This document shows, piece by piece, positions 13,316-24,823 of a stretch of DNA of 64,000 nucleotides. Made by a program: the position numbers and the translations under genes. How positions within the stretch are numbered: position 1 is the stretch's first letter; the number at the start of each line of letters is the position of its first letter. Source of the stretch: Portulaca oleracea (Eukaryota; Streptophyta; Magnoliopsida; Caryophyllales; Portulacaceae); NCBI GenBank assembly GCA_029582165.1, contig CM055885.1, positions 10,228,729 to 10,292,728 on the forward strand, read 5' to 3'. Below the pieces are notes generated by a model. The model saw only the letters and a list, made by a program, of their open reading frames with translations. It was not told where the DNA came from and made no database searches.

Positions 13316-13807
13316 CTATCTACATAATAATTCTATACAATGTTTAAACTTTTGTGAACGATTTGCTATGAAAAGAGTTCTATCACGAAGAATAGTTCTG
13401 ATAGTATGGGGTACAGTTTGGGAAGGTGTCCTGCAGTTTTTGAAACAAACCAAGTTTCTTACAGCCCATATGTTACAAATGTAGCTGGTGATGCAAGCCA
13501 TGGATAGAGATCTCTTCCATTGTGGGGCTTTCCAAGTTAAAATCCTTTTACACCAATGCTCAAAATTGTGGCCATTTGTGGTGGGTACCAAAGTTGCAAT
13601 CTCCTTTCTGACTTGTCTTGCACATGAGCATGTGAAGAGAAGATGATTTATGGTTTCTTGAGCCATGTGCCCTGTTCGATGTGTCACACCCCCATCCCCT
13701 ATATCTAATCTCGTCCCACCATCGTCATCCTCGTCCAGCGACACACAACATATTGAACAATGGAATGTAGCATACTTACTTGGTATGTGACTCCTCGTCG
13801 GTGACAT
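13316..13807 (-). pseudogene. LINE-B 3' end fused to gene-like part, unit 7 (163 aa open)
   Basis: Same 163-codon chimeric frame as units 3 and 4, with minor substitutions. Confidence 0.7.
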
Positions 13808-14370
13808 TGTCGGAATTATTCTCCTCTGTGCTTATCCCCTGTAACAAAGTATCAACAACACATGAACATCACTTCAAATTCACCGTAAAATCACATTGGA
13901 GCTATGAAATTGGTGAACAATCAACCACAAAGAGGATTGTCACTCACCGACTTCATCCTTGCCGTCGATGTTGCTGAATGTGTATGGTAAAAAAAATCGG
14001 CGATGCTTTATTTGAGAACCCCGGTGTGGTTGAGCAAGTTTGTCGACAAAACCCTAGAATATGCCGAATGGTCTGCTCGAATTCCTTGAAAAACACTAGA
14101 ATAAGACTAAAGTTTGTAGTGTGCTTGAGTACCGATATGGAAAAGTTTCAAAACTGGGGTTTTTCCTTGCTTGCACTTTCTCTCACCAAATCCCACAAAT
14201 CCCGCGACATAATTAAATAAGCTGACATTTTTCTTCTTTTTTTTCCCACACGTGTGCAGGAATTTCAGTGGGGATGGTTGTTTTAATCTCAGCCGTTGGA
14301 TCAGATTTGGAGGGCCAAGATCTTCTCTTCTGACCTTCTCACCTAAATTTCCTTTTCACTGGATCCATTC

Positions 14371-14418
<48 letters not shown>

Positions 14419-14476
14419 GTTTTGAATGGGTAAAAGTATAACCATTCATTTAATAAGGAAAATCAATGATACAACC

Positions 14477-14920
14477 CTATCTACATAATTATTCTATACA
14501 ATGTTTAAACTTTTGTGAACGATTTGCTATGAAAAGAGTTCTATCACGAAGAATAGTTCCGATAGTATTGGGTACAGTATGGGAAGGTGTCGTTTAGTTT
14601 TTGAAACAAACCAAGTTTCTTACAGCCCATATGTTATAAATGTAGCTGGTGATGCAAGCCATGGATAGAGATCTCTTCCATTGTGGGGCTTTCCAAGTTA
14701 AAATCCTTTTACACCAATGCTCAAAATTGTGGCCATTTATGGTGGGTACCAAAGTTGCAATCTCCTTTCTGACTTGTCTTGCAAATGAGCATGTGAAGAG
14801 AAGATGATATATGGTTTCTTCCTCATTATGACACATGGGGCAGGTTGGGTTAATGTGTTGTGAGTATCGGTGGAGTCTCGAATTGGTTTGAAGTCTACCA
14901 TGTAAGGCAATGCAGGCTTA
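14477..14920 (-). pseudogene. LINE-B 3' end, unit 8: longest copy, retains zf-RVT ligands
   Basis: Unlike the array copies, this one continues upstream through MCHNEEETIYHLLFTC and then, in the same frame, through the cysteine pair CPMC and ALHGRLQTNSRLH to about 14900. This matches LINE-A (ALHGRIKVKTRLH … CPMCSNHEETIEHLLYEC). It shows directly that the array units derive from a LINE truncated inside zf-RVT and joined there to unrelated DNA. Confidence 0.8.
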
Positions 14921-15483
14921 TGATGCGTAGCTTTATCCTCTTGTTTTTATTTTGAAGTTCCATCATAATGCAACTATTATGGTTTTAGAGTCTTTTGTCC
15001 CAAGTTGCTGCTTTAAGGAAGTTTTGCCCTCTATATCTACCTCACTTAGTTTCTGCATGTTGATAGAAAATCTATCAGATTCTTTTTTCTTTTTTTTATC
15101 TTCGCTAATGAAATATTTCTTATAGCCATCGAGGGAGCGACGGGGTTTAATATGGTTTTGGAACATCAATAAGATAGTTTGGCTTCCATAAGCTACCTTA
15201 AGCGAAATATCATAGTTTTGTTATCCGACTCCTTCAAAGTTACTAATATCTATAAAACCTCCAACATGCTTAGATTGTGCGGCTAAGAATCCTTTTTTGG
15301 CGTCATTGGGACATCCTTTTTCGAGAGGGGTCATTGAGATGTATTTATTTTGCAAGAACTTTGTATATGTTTGGTAAACATGTACCATTCCGAATGACAA
15401 AATGTATGAAATAATTACCATCTATAATATTTTTGCAATGAACACTTTACTCGTTGATACAGTTGCAGTGAACAGCTAAAATT

Positions 15484-15485
<2 letters not shown>
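14921..15485. other. Unassigned AT-rich spacer
   Basis: I see no gene, transposon motif or repeat here. Short reading frames (for example 14963-15169 and 15221-15421, minus) have low-complexity content and no recognisable motif. Confidence 0.4.

Positions 15486-15534
<49 letters not shown>
15486..15534. repeat. (TA)n microsatellite
   Basis: About 24 TA dinucleotides directly adjoin the truncated end of the LTR that starts at 15535. Confidence 0.95.
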
Positions 15535-15536
<2 letters not shown>

Positions 15537-16019
15537 CCAGCAGTTGTCGCGGGCGTTACATGACTTGTCCCGGCGCGACTTCACTTGTAATGGGTGCTAC
15601 AAAGTTCTGTCCGCTGGTAAAGTTCTCCTCTCCCTGGCAGGTCGCGGGCGTGACGGATGGCGTCGCGGGTGCGACGGTTGCCTTGCTGATGTCTTGACGC
15701 GGCAACAGCATGTCACGAGCGCGACCATCAGTGACTCGGGTGCAACGCCCCACTGCCTCTTTCCCCTATTTTGCCTCAAATTTGAGAAGGGGTTCCCGGT
15801 TTGGTCTCGCCTTGGTTCTCGGCTCGACACGAGTCGGTTTGGGTCGCTCAGGAAATCACTCGGAATTCCCTAAAAAGCCTCAATTAACCCCAATTTTCTT
15901 CTAACTCTTTATTTTCCTACAAAACATGAACTCATCATATCTAATATACAAATCCGGGACTTGAACAACCAAAAATACCCTAAAAATGATAATAATTCTG
16001 CTCGGAACGAGACCGAACA
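15535..16019 (-). repeat. 3' LTR, first ~485 bp only
   Basis: The minus-strand start is TGTTCGGTCTC at 16019. The LTR then runs through the GC-rich U3 with repeated GTCGCG/CGCGAC motifs and is cut off at the TA tract at 15534. The part after that, including the TATA box present in the other LTR, is missing. Confidence 0.7.
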
Positions 16020-16702
16020 ACACTCCCACACAAGGGTTTGCTCACCCCGAGCAAACTAAATAAAGAAAGGGAAAAAGAAACTAACTACTCTAACTCACTT
16101 TCGCAGGAATCACGGATGGATTTAGCACATGCATCAAGCCCTTTAAACCCCTTGGCAGCTCAAGTGGACGAGGAAGGTCTTGTGAGGGTTTGTAGAAGCT
16201 ATACCCACAAAAGCCAAAGAAAAGGAGTGAGGGAAAGTGAAAAATAAAACAAGCTTTGAAAAGAAAGAAAAGAAGAACTACTTGCTTTTAGGAATCATGC
16301 AATGGCCGCAAGGAAAACAATACTAATCAACCAAAAGGAACCATTATGAGCACATCAAATCACCTAACTCAAGATATTGTCAATCTTTAAGGTTTTTGAG
16401 TCCTAACATCTCCTACAAAATAAGATCCTATGTGCTCAAGTGCAAGTGTTATTCTAATAGAATCTGATGGATCTAGAGCAAACCACAATCCAAGCTTGTT
16501 TCAAAGCAAAAGATTATTTAAGTGTCGTTCCCCCTCGCTTGTGCCGCCCTTGGCTTGGTGAGGGTCGCCGGAGACACAAGGAAAGACTTCACATTTATTA
16601 CGATTCTCTTTGGTGTTGGGTTTTAGAATTTAATGGTCCAACAACTTTAACTTAACTCAACAAGATTTGGTGTTGGTTTTTTCAGGAATTGCACGGCCCA
16701 TA

Positions 16703-16915
16703 ACAGGGTTTGCCCTCCCAACACGGGCTTCTCCATACGCAAACGATGTGCATATGGGGTAAGAGCGTCGCTTCGCTCATACCGGTCCCGTGTAGGTATA
16801 CTAACTTAACATTACACTTTAAAGGTCTACCCTCCCAACACGAACTACTCCATTCGCAAACAAAGTGCTTAAGGGGCGTGAGTACCGCCCACTCACATCG
16901 GCCCGTGTAGGGTTA
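16703..16915. repeat. Imperfect tandem duplication, ~110-bp period
   Basis: Two diverged copies share CCCTCCCAACACG, ACTCCATTCGCAAAC-like and CCCGTGTAGG blocks at corresponding positions (16703-16803 and 16822-16915). The sequence lies in the non-coding 3' part of the Athila/Tat-like element. Confidence 0.6.
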
Positions 16916-17299
16916 GCCGGCAAATAACCAATTAATTCAATTTAATTAGATTTCACTTTTTCAACAAGCTCGGAAGTGATCTACTAAAGTCTCACAATTT
17001 CAAATAGAACGTGAAAGAATCAATGATCTTTATTAAGCATTTAATGAAGGGAATCTACATAAGTAAGTCATGACAATACTTGAACTAAGGACGATAATAC
17101 TAATACGGGATGCTTTCAAGGAGATTAAGAAAGTCTTCTAAGCTTTAATTACACTTATCCTAAAGACAAAGCAAAAACAAAAGAAAAACGAAAACTTTTA
17201 AAGGTTTTTCAATTCCTTTTTTCTCCTTTTTGCACACAAAATTTTTCAGATTTTAGCAAAAACTACGAAAAACAAAATCAAAATACTAGGTTGTCTACC

Positions 17300-18125
17300 C
17301 ATGAACATGAAAAATATCACCCCCACTCCAACAAAAAAGATCACAATGTCCCCATTGTGAGAAGGGTGTCACAAGTAAGGTAGAGAACCTAAGAAAAGCA
17401 TATATACAAAACACTTATCACATAAAAAGAAATGGTGACTCGAGCCCACACGGCTCCAACAACAAGATAATCCCAACATTCACACTCAAGGGGTTCACCA
17501 CCCAAAAGGAAAAATCAAGCATGCAACATGGATCAAGAATATATATACACTCAAAGAGAGGATGGAAGGAAGTTACCTCAAAATCTTCAATTAAATCCAA
17601 CTCGATCCACGATCAAAAAGCACCAAGCATAAAGTTAGATATACAATTTAAACTCATCTAAATGCTTAAAACTTGGCATGCAAGATTAAAAGAAAAATAA
17701 AAATATATGCAAGACACTACTAACTAAAGAACTAAAGAAAAACCAAAATATTTACAAAATGAATCTCACTCTTTTTTTTTCTTTTCTTTCTTAGACTCAA
17801 AAGCCGGAATGCATACTACCCCCACCCCGCCCCCCACTCCCACAAAAAGAGGTTGCAATGTCCTCATTGGAAACAAAAGTAAGATACGCAAGCACTCCAA
17901 AAGGAAAGAAAAAGAAACACACAAAAAGAAAACAAAAGAAGAAAAGAAAGACCACACAAAAATAAAACTCTCAACAGAAAAGAGAAACACAAGCCGACAT
18001 GCATGTCACCCCATTCCAACACAAAAAGGCTAACAATGTCCTCATTGGAATAGAAATAGAGATAAGCAGGCACCCAAAAGAAATTAAGAAACACACCAAA
18101 AAGAAAATAAAAGAAGGAAAGAAAG
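17300..18125. repeat. Imperfect repeats, 'caatgtcctcattgg' family
   Basis: At least three diverged copies carry CACAATGTCCCCATTG, GCAATGTCCTCATTGG or ACAATGTCCTCATTGG, preceded by a run such as ACCCCCAC and followed by purine-rich DNA (around 17310, 17850 and 18030). Reading frames across them are compositionally skewed (Lys/Thr or Phe/Ser) and not gene-like. Confidence 0.55.
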
Positions 18126-18528
18126 AATACTCACTAACTGTACAAGAAAGGCGGGGAATGATATTACCTGGAAGGTTTCTTATCAATAGACTCACTCCTT
18201 CTCACCTCATGATATCGGGCATCATGTCAAAACCATTCAACGCCAAGAGTAACAAGTCATGCATCGCAGAATGGTGTAGGTAAGAGCACACTCTCAAAAT
18301 TACATCAACAAACATTAGTGTTGTTAATAGTTTATCAAATGCCTTAGAAAAGTCAAAGAAAGGACAGACTTTAGGAATGTACAAGACTTTTCAAGGCACT
18401 TCAAAATGAGATATGAAAAATGATTCCTCCCATTGACTCCTAAATGGAGATTAGGTATGCAAATCAACGGGAGGGGGCAATACAACACATTCCTAAACAT
18501 ACTCATGCAAAGACTTTGATGCAAACAA

Positions 18529-19913
18529 TTACTCAAACTCATTCTCCATGCAATTTTCATCAAACACTGATTTCAAATCACAACTATGATCCAAATAATC
18601 ATCATAATCATCAATGGGTGATAAGGAAAAAGTAGGGTTAGACCACAACATAACACTCCCAACATCACAAACAGGCACATCTTCATCTTCATCAATATCA
18701 GACTCATCAGAAAAACTATCAGTATCAGAAGACAAAGGTGCATCATTCAAAACAACATCAAAAGTGAAACTGGAAGGTTCCGGGTCATAACCCATCGTGA
18801 ATGACTCATAGAGCATAGCATCATCAAAAGCATCATCGTCACAAACCAAGTTCAAACAATTATAATCAATCCCCAAAGAATTAAGCTCATCATCACAAGA
18901 TTCCACATCAATGGATGCACATGAAAGGGTAGCTAATGCCTCACTAATGCAATGATTCTCAATGAAAGTGAATAATTCAGCATCAAGCACACATTCAATC
19001 ACAAGGGATTCTATTTCACTCTCAAGAAAATTATACTCAATTGCATCACAAGTATCATGGCATTCATTAGGCTCAACCTTCTTTTCACATAAAGGCATGG
19101 ATAACGGTATGGACAATGGTTCATCATCAACTATGTTTTCATCAAGTTCTACATCATCACACACAAAATCATCATGTTTCTCATGCTCACTAGGTGCAGC
19201 TAAAGCTAAGGAATTTGCTAAGCCCGAGGCATGGTCTGTTATAGTAGTCATCATCCTCATCATAATCAAACAAAGAAGAGTCAACACGCATTTCAGGACT
19301 CAAAGATGAATGACCTACTTCAACTCTCGAATCAACCATTTGTGAAGAAAAAGCTTCTACCCCATTTTTAATCATGCGTAAAAATTCTTTTGTGTACTCA
19401 TTCATTGTCGCACAAAGGCCAGCTCGAAAATTATCCACTTCAGCTTGGACACAAGAGTTAGAATCATGGTACGAAGATTCACAATATAAGTACAAAGGAT
19501 GTGACTCAACAACATCACACGGGGAAAGGTCATAAGAATTTTCACAATAATCCCCACCATAAGATTGATCATCAAAATACAAGGGGTATTCACATGACTG
19601 TTCAGTTTCGGTCCCGGAGGGTGGTGCATAATAAGAAGATTGGTCACATGGAATAACATTTTTTGCTCAAATTCATAAGAATCCCTAGACAACCATTCAA
19701 GTAATTCTCATGCTTTTTCTTCCCCTAAAGTAGAAAACCCGTAATAATCTAAAAGATTTCGGGTCTGATAATTCACACCCTCATTCATAATTCCCAAAAG
19801 ATTTAATGTACCATAAAAGATACCATACAATTCACATAGAGCACGATAATCATGTAAACTAGCAATCTCCAAAATATTTCATGCTCAAATTGGGGAAATT
19901 GGGGATTATCCAT
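18529..19913 (-). pseudogene. Gag-like region of the Athila/Tat-like element, frameshifted
   Basis: The first ATG after the PBS is at 19913 (MDNPQFPQFEHE). The frame then breaks and continues as overlapping pieces: LSRDSYEFEQKM (around 19690), MYFDDQSYGGDYCENSYDL (19582), and a very acidic 252-codon frame at 18529-19287 rich in Asp, Glu and Ser. I recognise no domain with confidence. Gag is inferred from position just after the PBS. The acidic segment could instead be an additional ORF of this lineage. Confidence 0.45.
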
Positions 19914-20042
19914 AATCTCTATCTTTTTTTTTCTCTTTTTTTCGATATTCAAATTTTTTTTTACAACATTTTCTTGGAAGAATCTAGAAAGCAATAAACT
20001 ATTTACACACAAACCAATAACCTAATCTATCAAATAACGTCA

Positions 20043-20060
20043 TCCCCGAAATCGGCGCCA
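20043..20060 (-). other. Primer-binding site, tRNA-Asp type
   Basis: On the minus strand TGGCGCCGATTTCGGGGA follows the LTR end ACCGAACA after one base. It resembles the Athila/Tat PBS TGGCGCCGTTGCCGGGGA with four internal differences. Confidence 0.7.
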
Positions 20061-20061
20061 T

Positions 20062-21181
20062 TGTTCGGTTCTAGTATTTTTGGGTTTTTATGAATTAAGG
20101 GTTGTCGAATCTATAGGGATGGGTGTAAGGCTTGACAAGGGAATTGGTTTGCGTAGAGGTTTTTCAATGCGGAAAGCGATAAATTATGTAAAGAAAGCGA
20201 TCAAACTAATCTAGACATGGATTCAAAATAACAATCAATACTAAGAAAGCATGAAAGAATAAAGCAATTAGAAAGCAATAAATGACAACTAGAATGAACA
20301 ATGAAATTGGGAACAAAAAATTATACCTCCAAGCACTAAATCTTCACTTGAAGCTTCAACTTCCAATTGGATTTTCCCCCGAACAAAGAAGAAAATTGTG
20401 AATTGGAGTACTAACAATCCCCAAATCCTCACTTGAGAGTATAATTTGTGACCTTTACCCTCCCCCTCACTGAAAGTTGGATTTGAGGTAGCTAGCACTA
20501 GAAAGCTTGAAATCAAAGCATCAATGGAAACCAGAGAGAGAGAGAGAGAGCAAAAGATTTGTAAAATTGCTTGAATGGAATTGCTTGGAAAGAAAGTTGA
20601 ATACAAATTGCAAGAGAGATTAAGGAAAGCTTGAAAAACAATTAAAGACTTGAAGAAATTAAAGCAAGATAAAAGAAAGCAGTTAAACCTAATTCTACTC
20701 TAATCCTACTCGTAACTAAGATACTAAGAATGATAATAGTGCTGAATGTATGTGGGTATTTATAGAAGGAAAGAAAACAAGCCAAAACCCTAGAATTAAT
20801 CTCAGCACGCCGCGCAGCTTTCCGCGGAAGTTGACCCGTCGGAGGCGCGACACCGAGGTCGCGGGCGCGACCACTCTCTGCCACCATTCATCCGTCGATC
20901 ATCCAGCAGTTGTCGCAGGCATTACGTAACTCGTCGCGGGCGCGACATCACTTGTAACGGGCACTACAAAGTTCTGCCCGTAAGCAAAGTTCTCCTCTCC
21001 GTGGCAGGTCGTGGGCGCGACGGCTGCCTGGTTGATGTCTTGATGCGGCATCAGCATGTCATGGGCGCGACCCTCAGTGACTCGGGTGCGACGCCCGACT
21101 GCCTCTTTCCCCTATTTTGCAGTGAAACTTGAGAAGGGGTTCCTGGTTTGGTCTCGCCTCGGTTCTCGGCTCGACTCGGGT
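20062..21181 (-). repeat. 5' LTR, missing its first ~190 bp
   Basis: The minus-strand LTR contains a TATA box (TATAAATACC near 20757), pyrimidine-rich R/U5 with a (CT)n run at about 20530-20548, and ends ACCGAACA next to the PBS. Its outer end is lost at a TG/TA microsatellite (21182-21212). U3 holds several near-palindromes such as GGTCGCGGGCGCGACC around 20857. Complete LTR length inferred from both copies is about 1.3 kb. Confidence 0.7.
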
Positions 21182-21289
21182 GTGTGTGTGTGTCTATATA
21201 TATATATATATGATGAATCTCATGATAAATAACATTATGAACATGAGATTTTAAAGGCGTGGACATGACCCCATGTCGACATTGTGTAT

Positions 21290-22620
21290 TTTTTTTTATA
21301 CAAGGTAAGCAGATAATTTAAGCATCCCTTCTCTCAAGGGTCATTCTCCGTCTATCCTGCTCTAGAACGAGGGAGAGGGAACGAATCGAATCCGCATTCC
21401 AAGCAGTAGAAGAAGTACTACTAAGCCCAGCTTTAGCTAACCAATCAGCAACACTTTTTACTTCCCTAAAAACATGATGAATGCCATAATAGGAGCATTG
21501 AGAAAGGGAAAATTTAATATCTTCGATCACCATCTTGATTGAGTAAGGAATCTCCCAAGCACCTTTAACATCTTCAATAATAATTTTGTTATCACCTTCC
21601 ACAGTGATGTTCTCAAAACCCAAACGAATGGCTTCATGGATATCATTTCTCATTGTCGTTGCTTCCACCACCAAGACAGAGGCAGAGCCCAAGTTGAAAG
21701 ACTGATTGGAAATGCAGGAACCACGCCAATCTGTGACAATGAAACCCCCTGTCGCACCCATTCTAGATTTAGCGCCGTCAAAGTTAATTTTGACCGTGCC
21801 CTTAGGAGGCGCATCCCAAGCCACCATGCGAGAGGTAGGGTGAGAACAGACATAAGGCTCCGGAACATCATCAGCTAAGAAGGCGGCATCCAGGTTCGTT
21901 CTGACTCTCCATTCTAATGCGGCACTTTTAGCTCTCACCAAGATACCAGCCGGGGTAGTCCTGACCTGTTTGAACACAATATCATTTCTAGCTTTCTAAA
22001 TACTCCAGAGGATGCTGACCAGGCGGTCAATATCCTAGGATTTTAAGCAGTTTTTGCAAGAATTGAGTAATTGAAGGACACTCAAACTATCCATAGGGAG
22101 CTGTCCAGGGAGCCAGTTGTGAGTGTAGACCAAATCCCAAATTTCTTTAATTTTATTGCAGGAAATGAATAGATGGTCCTGAGTCTTAGGATGGCAGCCA
22201 CAGAAGGCACAGGCAGTGTCCACAGGGATGCCTCTTCTGGCAATTTCGCTTTTTATGGGGTGAGCTTTATGGCAGAGAAGCCAGAGGAAGGTTTTTAGCT
22301 TGGTTGTATATCCAGGTTCCAAATCCAGCTAAATTCCCACGCATGGAAATTCGATGGGATATCATGAGCAAGCCATGTGACCGATTTTGTGGTGAAGGAT
22401 CCCAAAGAGGACAGACCCCAATAGCACAAATCCTCCATATCATGGTGTGGAATGGGAATGGACCTAATACTTTCGACATAGTCCTCGTTAGCTGGTCTTC
22501 AATGTGGGCATTGTGTATAATATGTTGACATGGCACACGAGACCTTCTCCACATCTTTGAAATTCTCATGTCTTCAATGTTATTTCTCACCTTGTCATAG
22601 AAAATTATTTCACACACACA
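21290..22620 (-). mobile_element. 5'-truncated LINE with zf-RVT and RNase H (LINE-C)
   Basis: A minus-strand LINE 3' end. zf-RVT lies at 22035-22322 (KLKTFLWLLCHKA … CAFCGCHPKTQDHLFISC). It is followed, after a frame break near 21980-22030, by an RVT_3-type RNase H domain at 21318-21977 (KINFDGAK … VVEATTMRNDIHEAI … VEGDNKIII … DWLAKAG). A short poly(A) appears as the T-run at 21290-21299. It differs from LINE-A, which lacks RNase H. Frameshifts make it a pseudogene. Confidence 0.8.
21318..21977 (-). pseudogene. RNase H domain of LINE-C
   Basis: 219 open codons. The RNase H fold is indicated by NFDGA (first acidic residue), the E of VVEATTM (residue ~103), D of VEGDNK and the terminal D of SVADWLAKAG. 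Such domains degrade RNA in RNA-DNA hybrids during LINE copying. The N-terminal 20 residues continue the zf-RVT linker (FKQVRTTPAGILV). Confidence 0.78.
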
Positions 22621-23472
22621 ATGTTATTTCTTATCTTTTCATATAAAATTATAATTAATGAAAATTAAATTATTATATAGATGTTTATGTTCTATAATGA
22701 ATAAGTAAATTAGATGATGTTTATAGTCAATTATTTTCATCAATTAATTTATAATTAACATGTAAATTTTTTAAAATAAATATAAAATCCAGAAGAATCT
22801 ATATAACTAATAAGTTTGTGAATAAAGATACGAACGTAGAATAAGTAACTATAGTAAGTAACTATAGTTTAATATCGAATTAGGATAAAAATATCAAAAT
22901 GAATAAATAGAATAAGGGAAATAAAAAATATCAAAAATAAATAAATAAATAAAATAAGGACAATAAAAAATATAAAAAAATAAATTAAATGGTTTTTGGA
23001 TGCTAATATACTGAACTTTTGGGGTATTAGACAATAATGCATTGAACTTTGACTTTCGACAATAATACACTGTACTTTGGGGGGTGTTGAACAATAATGC
23101 ACTTAGAATAAGTTTAGCACTAACTGACTTGTTGACAACCGTGTCTGCTGGGGTTTTTTGTCGAGTTTTTTTAATAAAATTTTGTAAACATTATTATTAT
23201 TTTTATTATTATTATTTTTATTATTCTTATTATTATTATTATTATTACTATTGTGTTGGAGGTCGTTGATGGTTGTTTGAGAGTGTTTTCTAAAGAGAGA
23301 AACTAGAGAGAAGTTAGAGAGTAAAATTGTGAGGGTTAATGGCGATATTGGAAATTATTATGAAAAAGTGTACGACAATAGTAAAATGAGAGACGAAGAA
23401 TAGTAAACGGGAATATCTAAGTACAATAAAAAGGATTATGAAACTTAATTGCATATAATAGGGAAAAAAAAC
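22621..23472. other. AT-rich spacer with a (TTA)n microsatellite
   Basis: No gene is visible. An irregular TTA/TTTTA tract lies at about 23190-23250. A short phrase (AATAATGCATTGAACTTT and variants) is repeated three times at 22995-23105, possibly the edge of an old MITE. Confidence 0.5.
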
Positions 23473-23737
23473 TACTCCCTTTGTTCCACATTAATTGTCA
23501 TATATTTGCTTGTCACAGTTTTCAATGCATGTCAACTTTTGATAGATAATTTTTTGTATAATGTTATATTAACAATTGAAATATTATACTTTTATGATAA
23601 TATTTTTCATAACGAGTTTAATGGTACTATTCTTATGTAACAAGTCATTGTATATATTGAAAAATTTAGAGTCAAAATTTTTAATATTTGACTACATAAT
23701 TTTCAAAGACAGCGATTGATATGGAACAGATAAAGTA
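23473..23737. mobile_element. Stowaway-like MITE, diverged
   Basis: The left end is TACTCCCTTTGTTCCACAT and the right end, reverse-complemented, TACTTTATCTGTTCCATAT, giving imperfect ~20-bp TIRs with a TA at each edge. The interior is AT-rich without coding sequence. The TACTCCCTYYGTTCC end is typical of plant mariner-type MITEs. Confidence 0.6.
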
Positions 23738-23916
23738 ATAATCAATATATTAACTATATTCTAATACTGACTATATGCTCACAGGTCTCTAGCTTATCAC
23801 ACATATTTATGCTAACTATATTCTATTTGATAATATACAATTTACCTAAGAAAATGTTGGCAATAGTTTTCCATCGTTGCCATTAATAAATAAAAAAATT
23901 TGGTTCCTTTACGTCA

Positions 23917-23925
23917 ATAAATAAA
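23917..23925. other. Left target-site duplication of the giant MULE
   Basis: ATAAATAAA directly precedes the element start GGGTTTATT. An identical 9-mer directly follows the other end at 43568-43576. Nine base pairs is the usual MULE duplication length. Confidence 0.88.
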
Positions 23926-24007
23926 GGGTTTATTACTCTCTAATGTTGGGCTTAAGATTTATTTACAATTTGGTACTTTATTTACTCTCTAGTGTTGCCA
24001 TCAATCA
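23926..24007 (+). repeat. Left TIR of the giant MULE
   Basis: Starts GGGTTTATTACTCTCTA and ends GTTGCCATCAATCA. It holds two copies of TTACTCTCTARTGTTG (23933-23948 and 23982-23997), 49 bp apart. The right TIR has the same two copies at the same spacing. These are candidate transposase-binding sites. Confidence 0.88.
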
Positions 24008-24079
24008 AAATCAATCAAAATGTGCTTTGACTAGAAAAACATTTACAGCAAGGTGTTATTTAGTAGAGCCCAACCTATA

Positions 24080-24166
24080 TGCGTAGGGGCATTCTGGGGA
24101 AATCACTATTTAATAAATAATAGTGCCTTGAGCATAGGGGCATTATGGGGAAAATAATATTTAATA
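24080..24166. repeat. Subterminal direct repeat in the giant MULE
   Basis: Two copies of a ~35-bp phrase (TAGGGGCATTCTGGGG … TATTTAATAAA and TAGGGGCATTATGGGG … TATTTAATAAA) lie just inside the left TIR, upstream of the transposase 5' UTR. A similar pair was not seen near the right end. Confidence 0.6.
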
Positions 24167-24823
24167 AAGTGGGACAATTTTGTAGCGGGAAAACGAAGCT
24201 TGTTGTGGAAAATTAATCAAATCTGAAGCAGTACTGTATTCGTTTGGAAGAGCGAAGAGAAGAGCCGTTGAAGTTGAGGGAGGATTGTCTGGTGGAACCC
24301 TAAATTATTCGAGAACGAAATACGTTGATTCCGAATTTCGCGGCAAAAGTGTAGAAAATTCCAATTCCAGTGGAGGAGAAATAGATTAGTGTAAGTTGTT
24401 CTTAATATCTGGAATATTTGCTGTAGGGTTTCTGGTTTTCACGAAATTTTGTTTTTTGGGATGTCATGGTTGGACTTTATAATGTTAATCTGGTAGAATG
24501 ATAATCGTGTATAATTGTATCGAAAATTGAGGAGGTGAATATGTATGTTTTATTGTGGTGTCGGTTATGGGTTACATTGTTGGAAATGAGGATTTTGATT
24601 GGTAATATAAAAAAAAGATGTTAGTGTGATGTGCGGTTTGTTTGAAGTGTATTGTTATATGGTGCAAAAAGATGTTGATTTAAACAAAATTTTTTGATTA
24701 ACATAGCATGGTCAGCAATAGTAAGTAGTAGATGAATATGTTGTATGCACGTTGTCAATGTATAATTGCTGTTTCATTTATAAATATTTTGATGTATGAA
24801 TGGTTGTCAATTTACAGTGAAAA

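Larger units (their letters stand above)
15535..21181 (-). mobile_element. Athila/Tat-like LTR element with truncated outer LTR ends
   Basis: On the minus strand: a partial 5' LTR (20062-21181), a primer-binding site for tRNA-Asp (20043-20060), a gag-like region (about 18529-19913), a long non-coding 3' region with imperfect tandem repeats, and a partial 3' LTR (15535-16019). The two LTRs share about 280 bp of alignable sequence (15535-15835 against about 20900-21181). The LTR begins TGTTCGGT and ends ACCGAACA. No protease, reverse transcriptase or integrase is visible, so it resembles a gag-only non-autonomous element. The lineage is assigned from the PBS and LTR style only. Confidence 0.72.

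Noticed and set aside
15544..15904. Overlapping frames on both strands in GC-rich DNA
   Set aside because: The sequence is LTR U3 with an alignable copy at 20900-21181; frames are open because of GC-rich composition.
17766..18195. Phe/Ser- and Lys/Thr-rich frames of about 75 codons
   Set aside because: Low-complexity purine-rich DNA in imperfect repeats; no motif.
16001..18500. CRISPR-like regular repeats
   Set aside because: Repeats are imperfect and irregularly spaced within an LTR element in plant DNA; there is no spacer structure.
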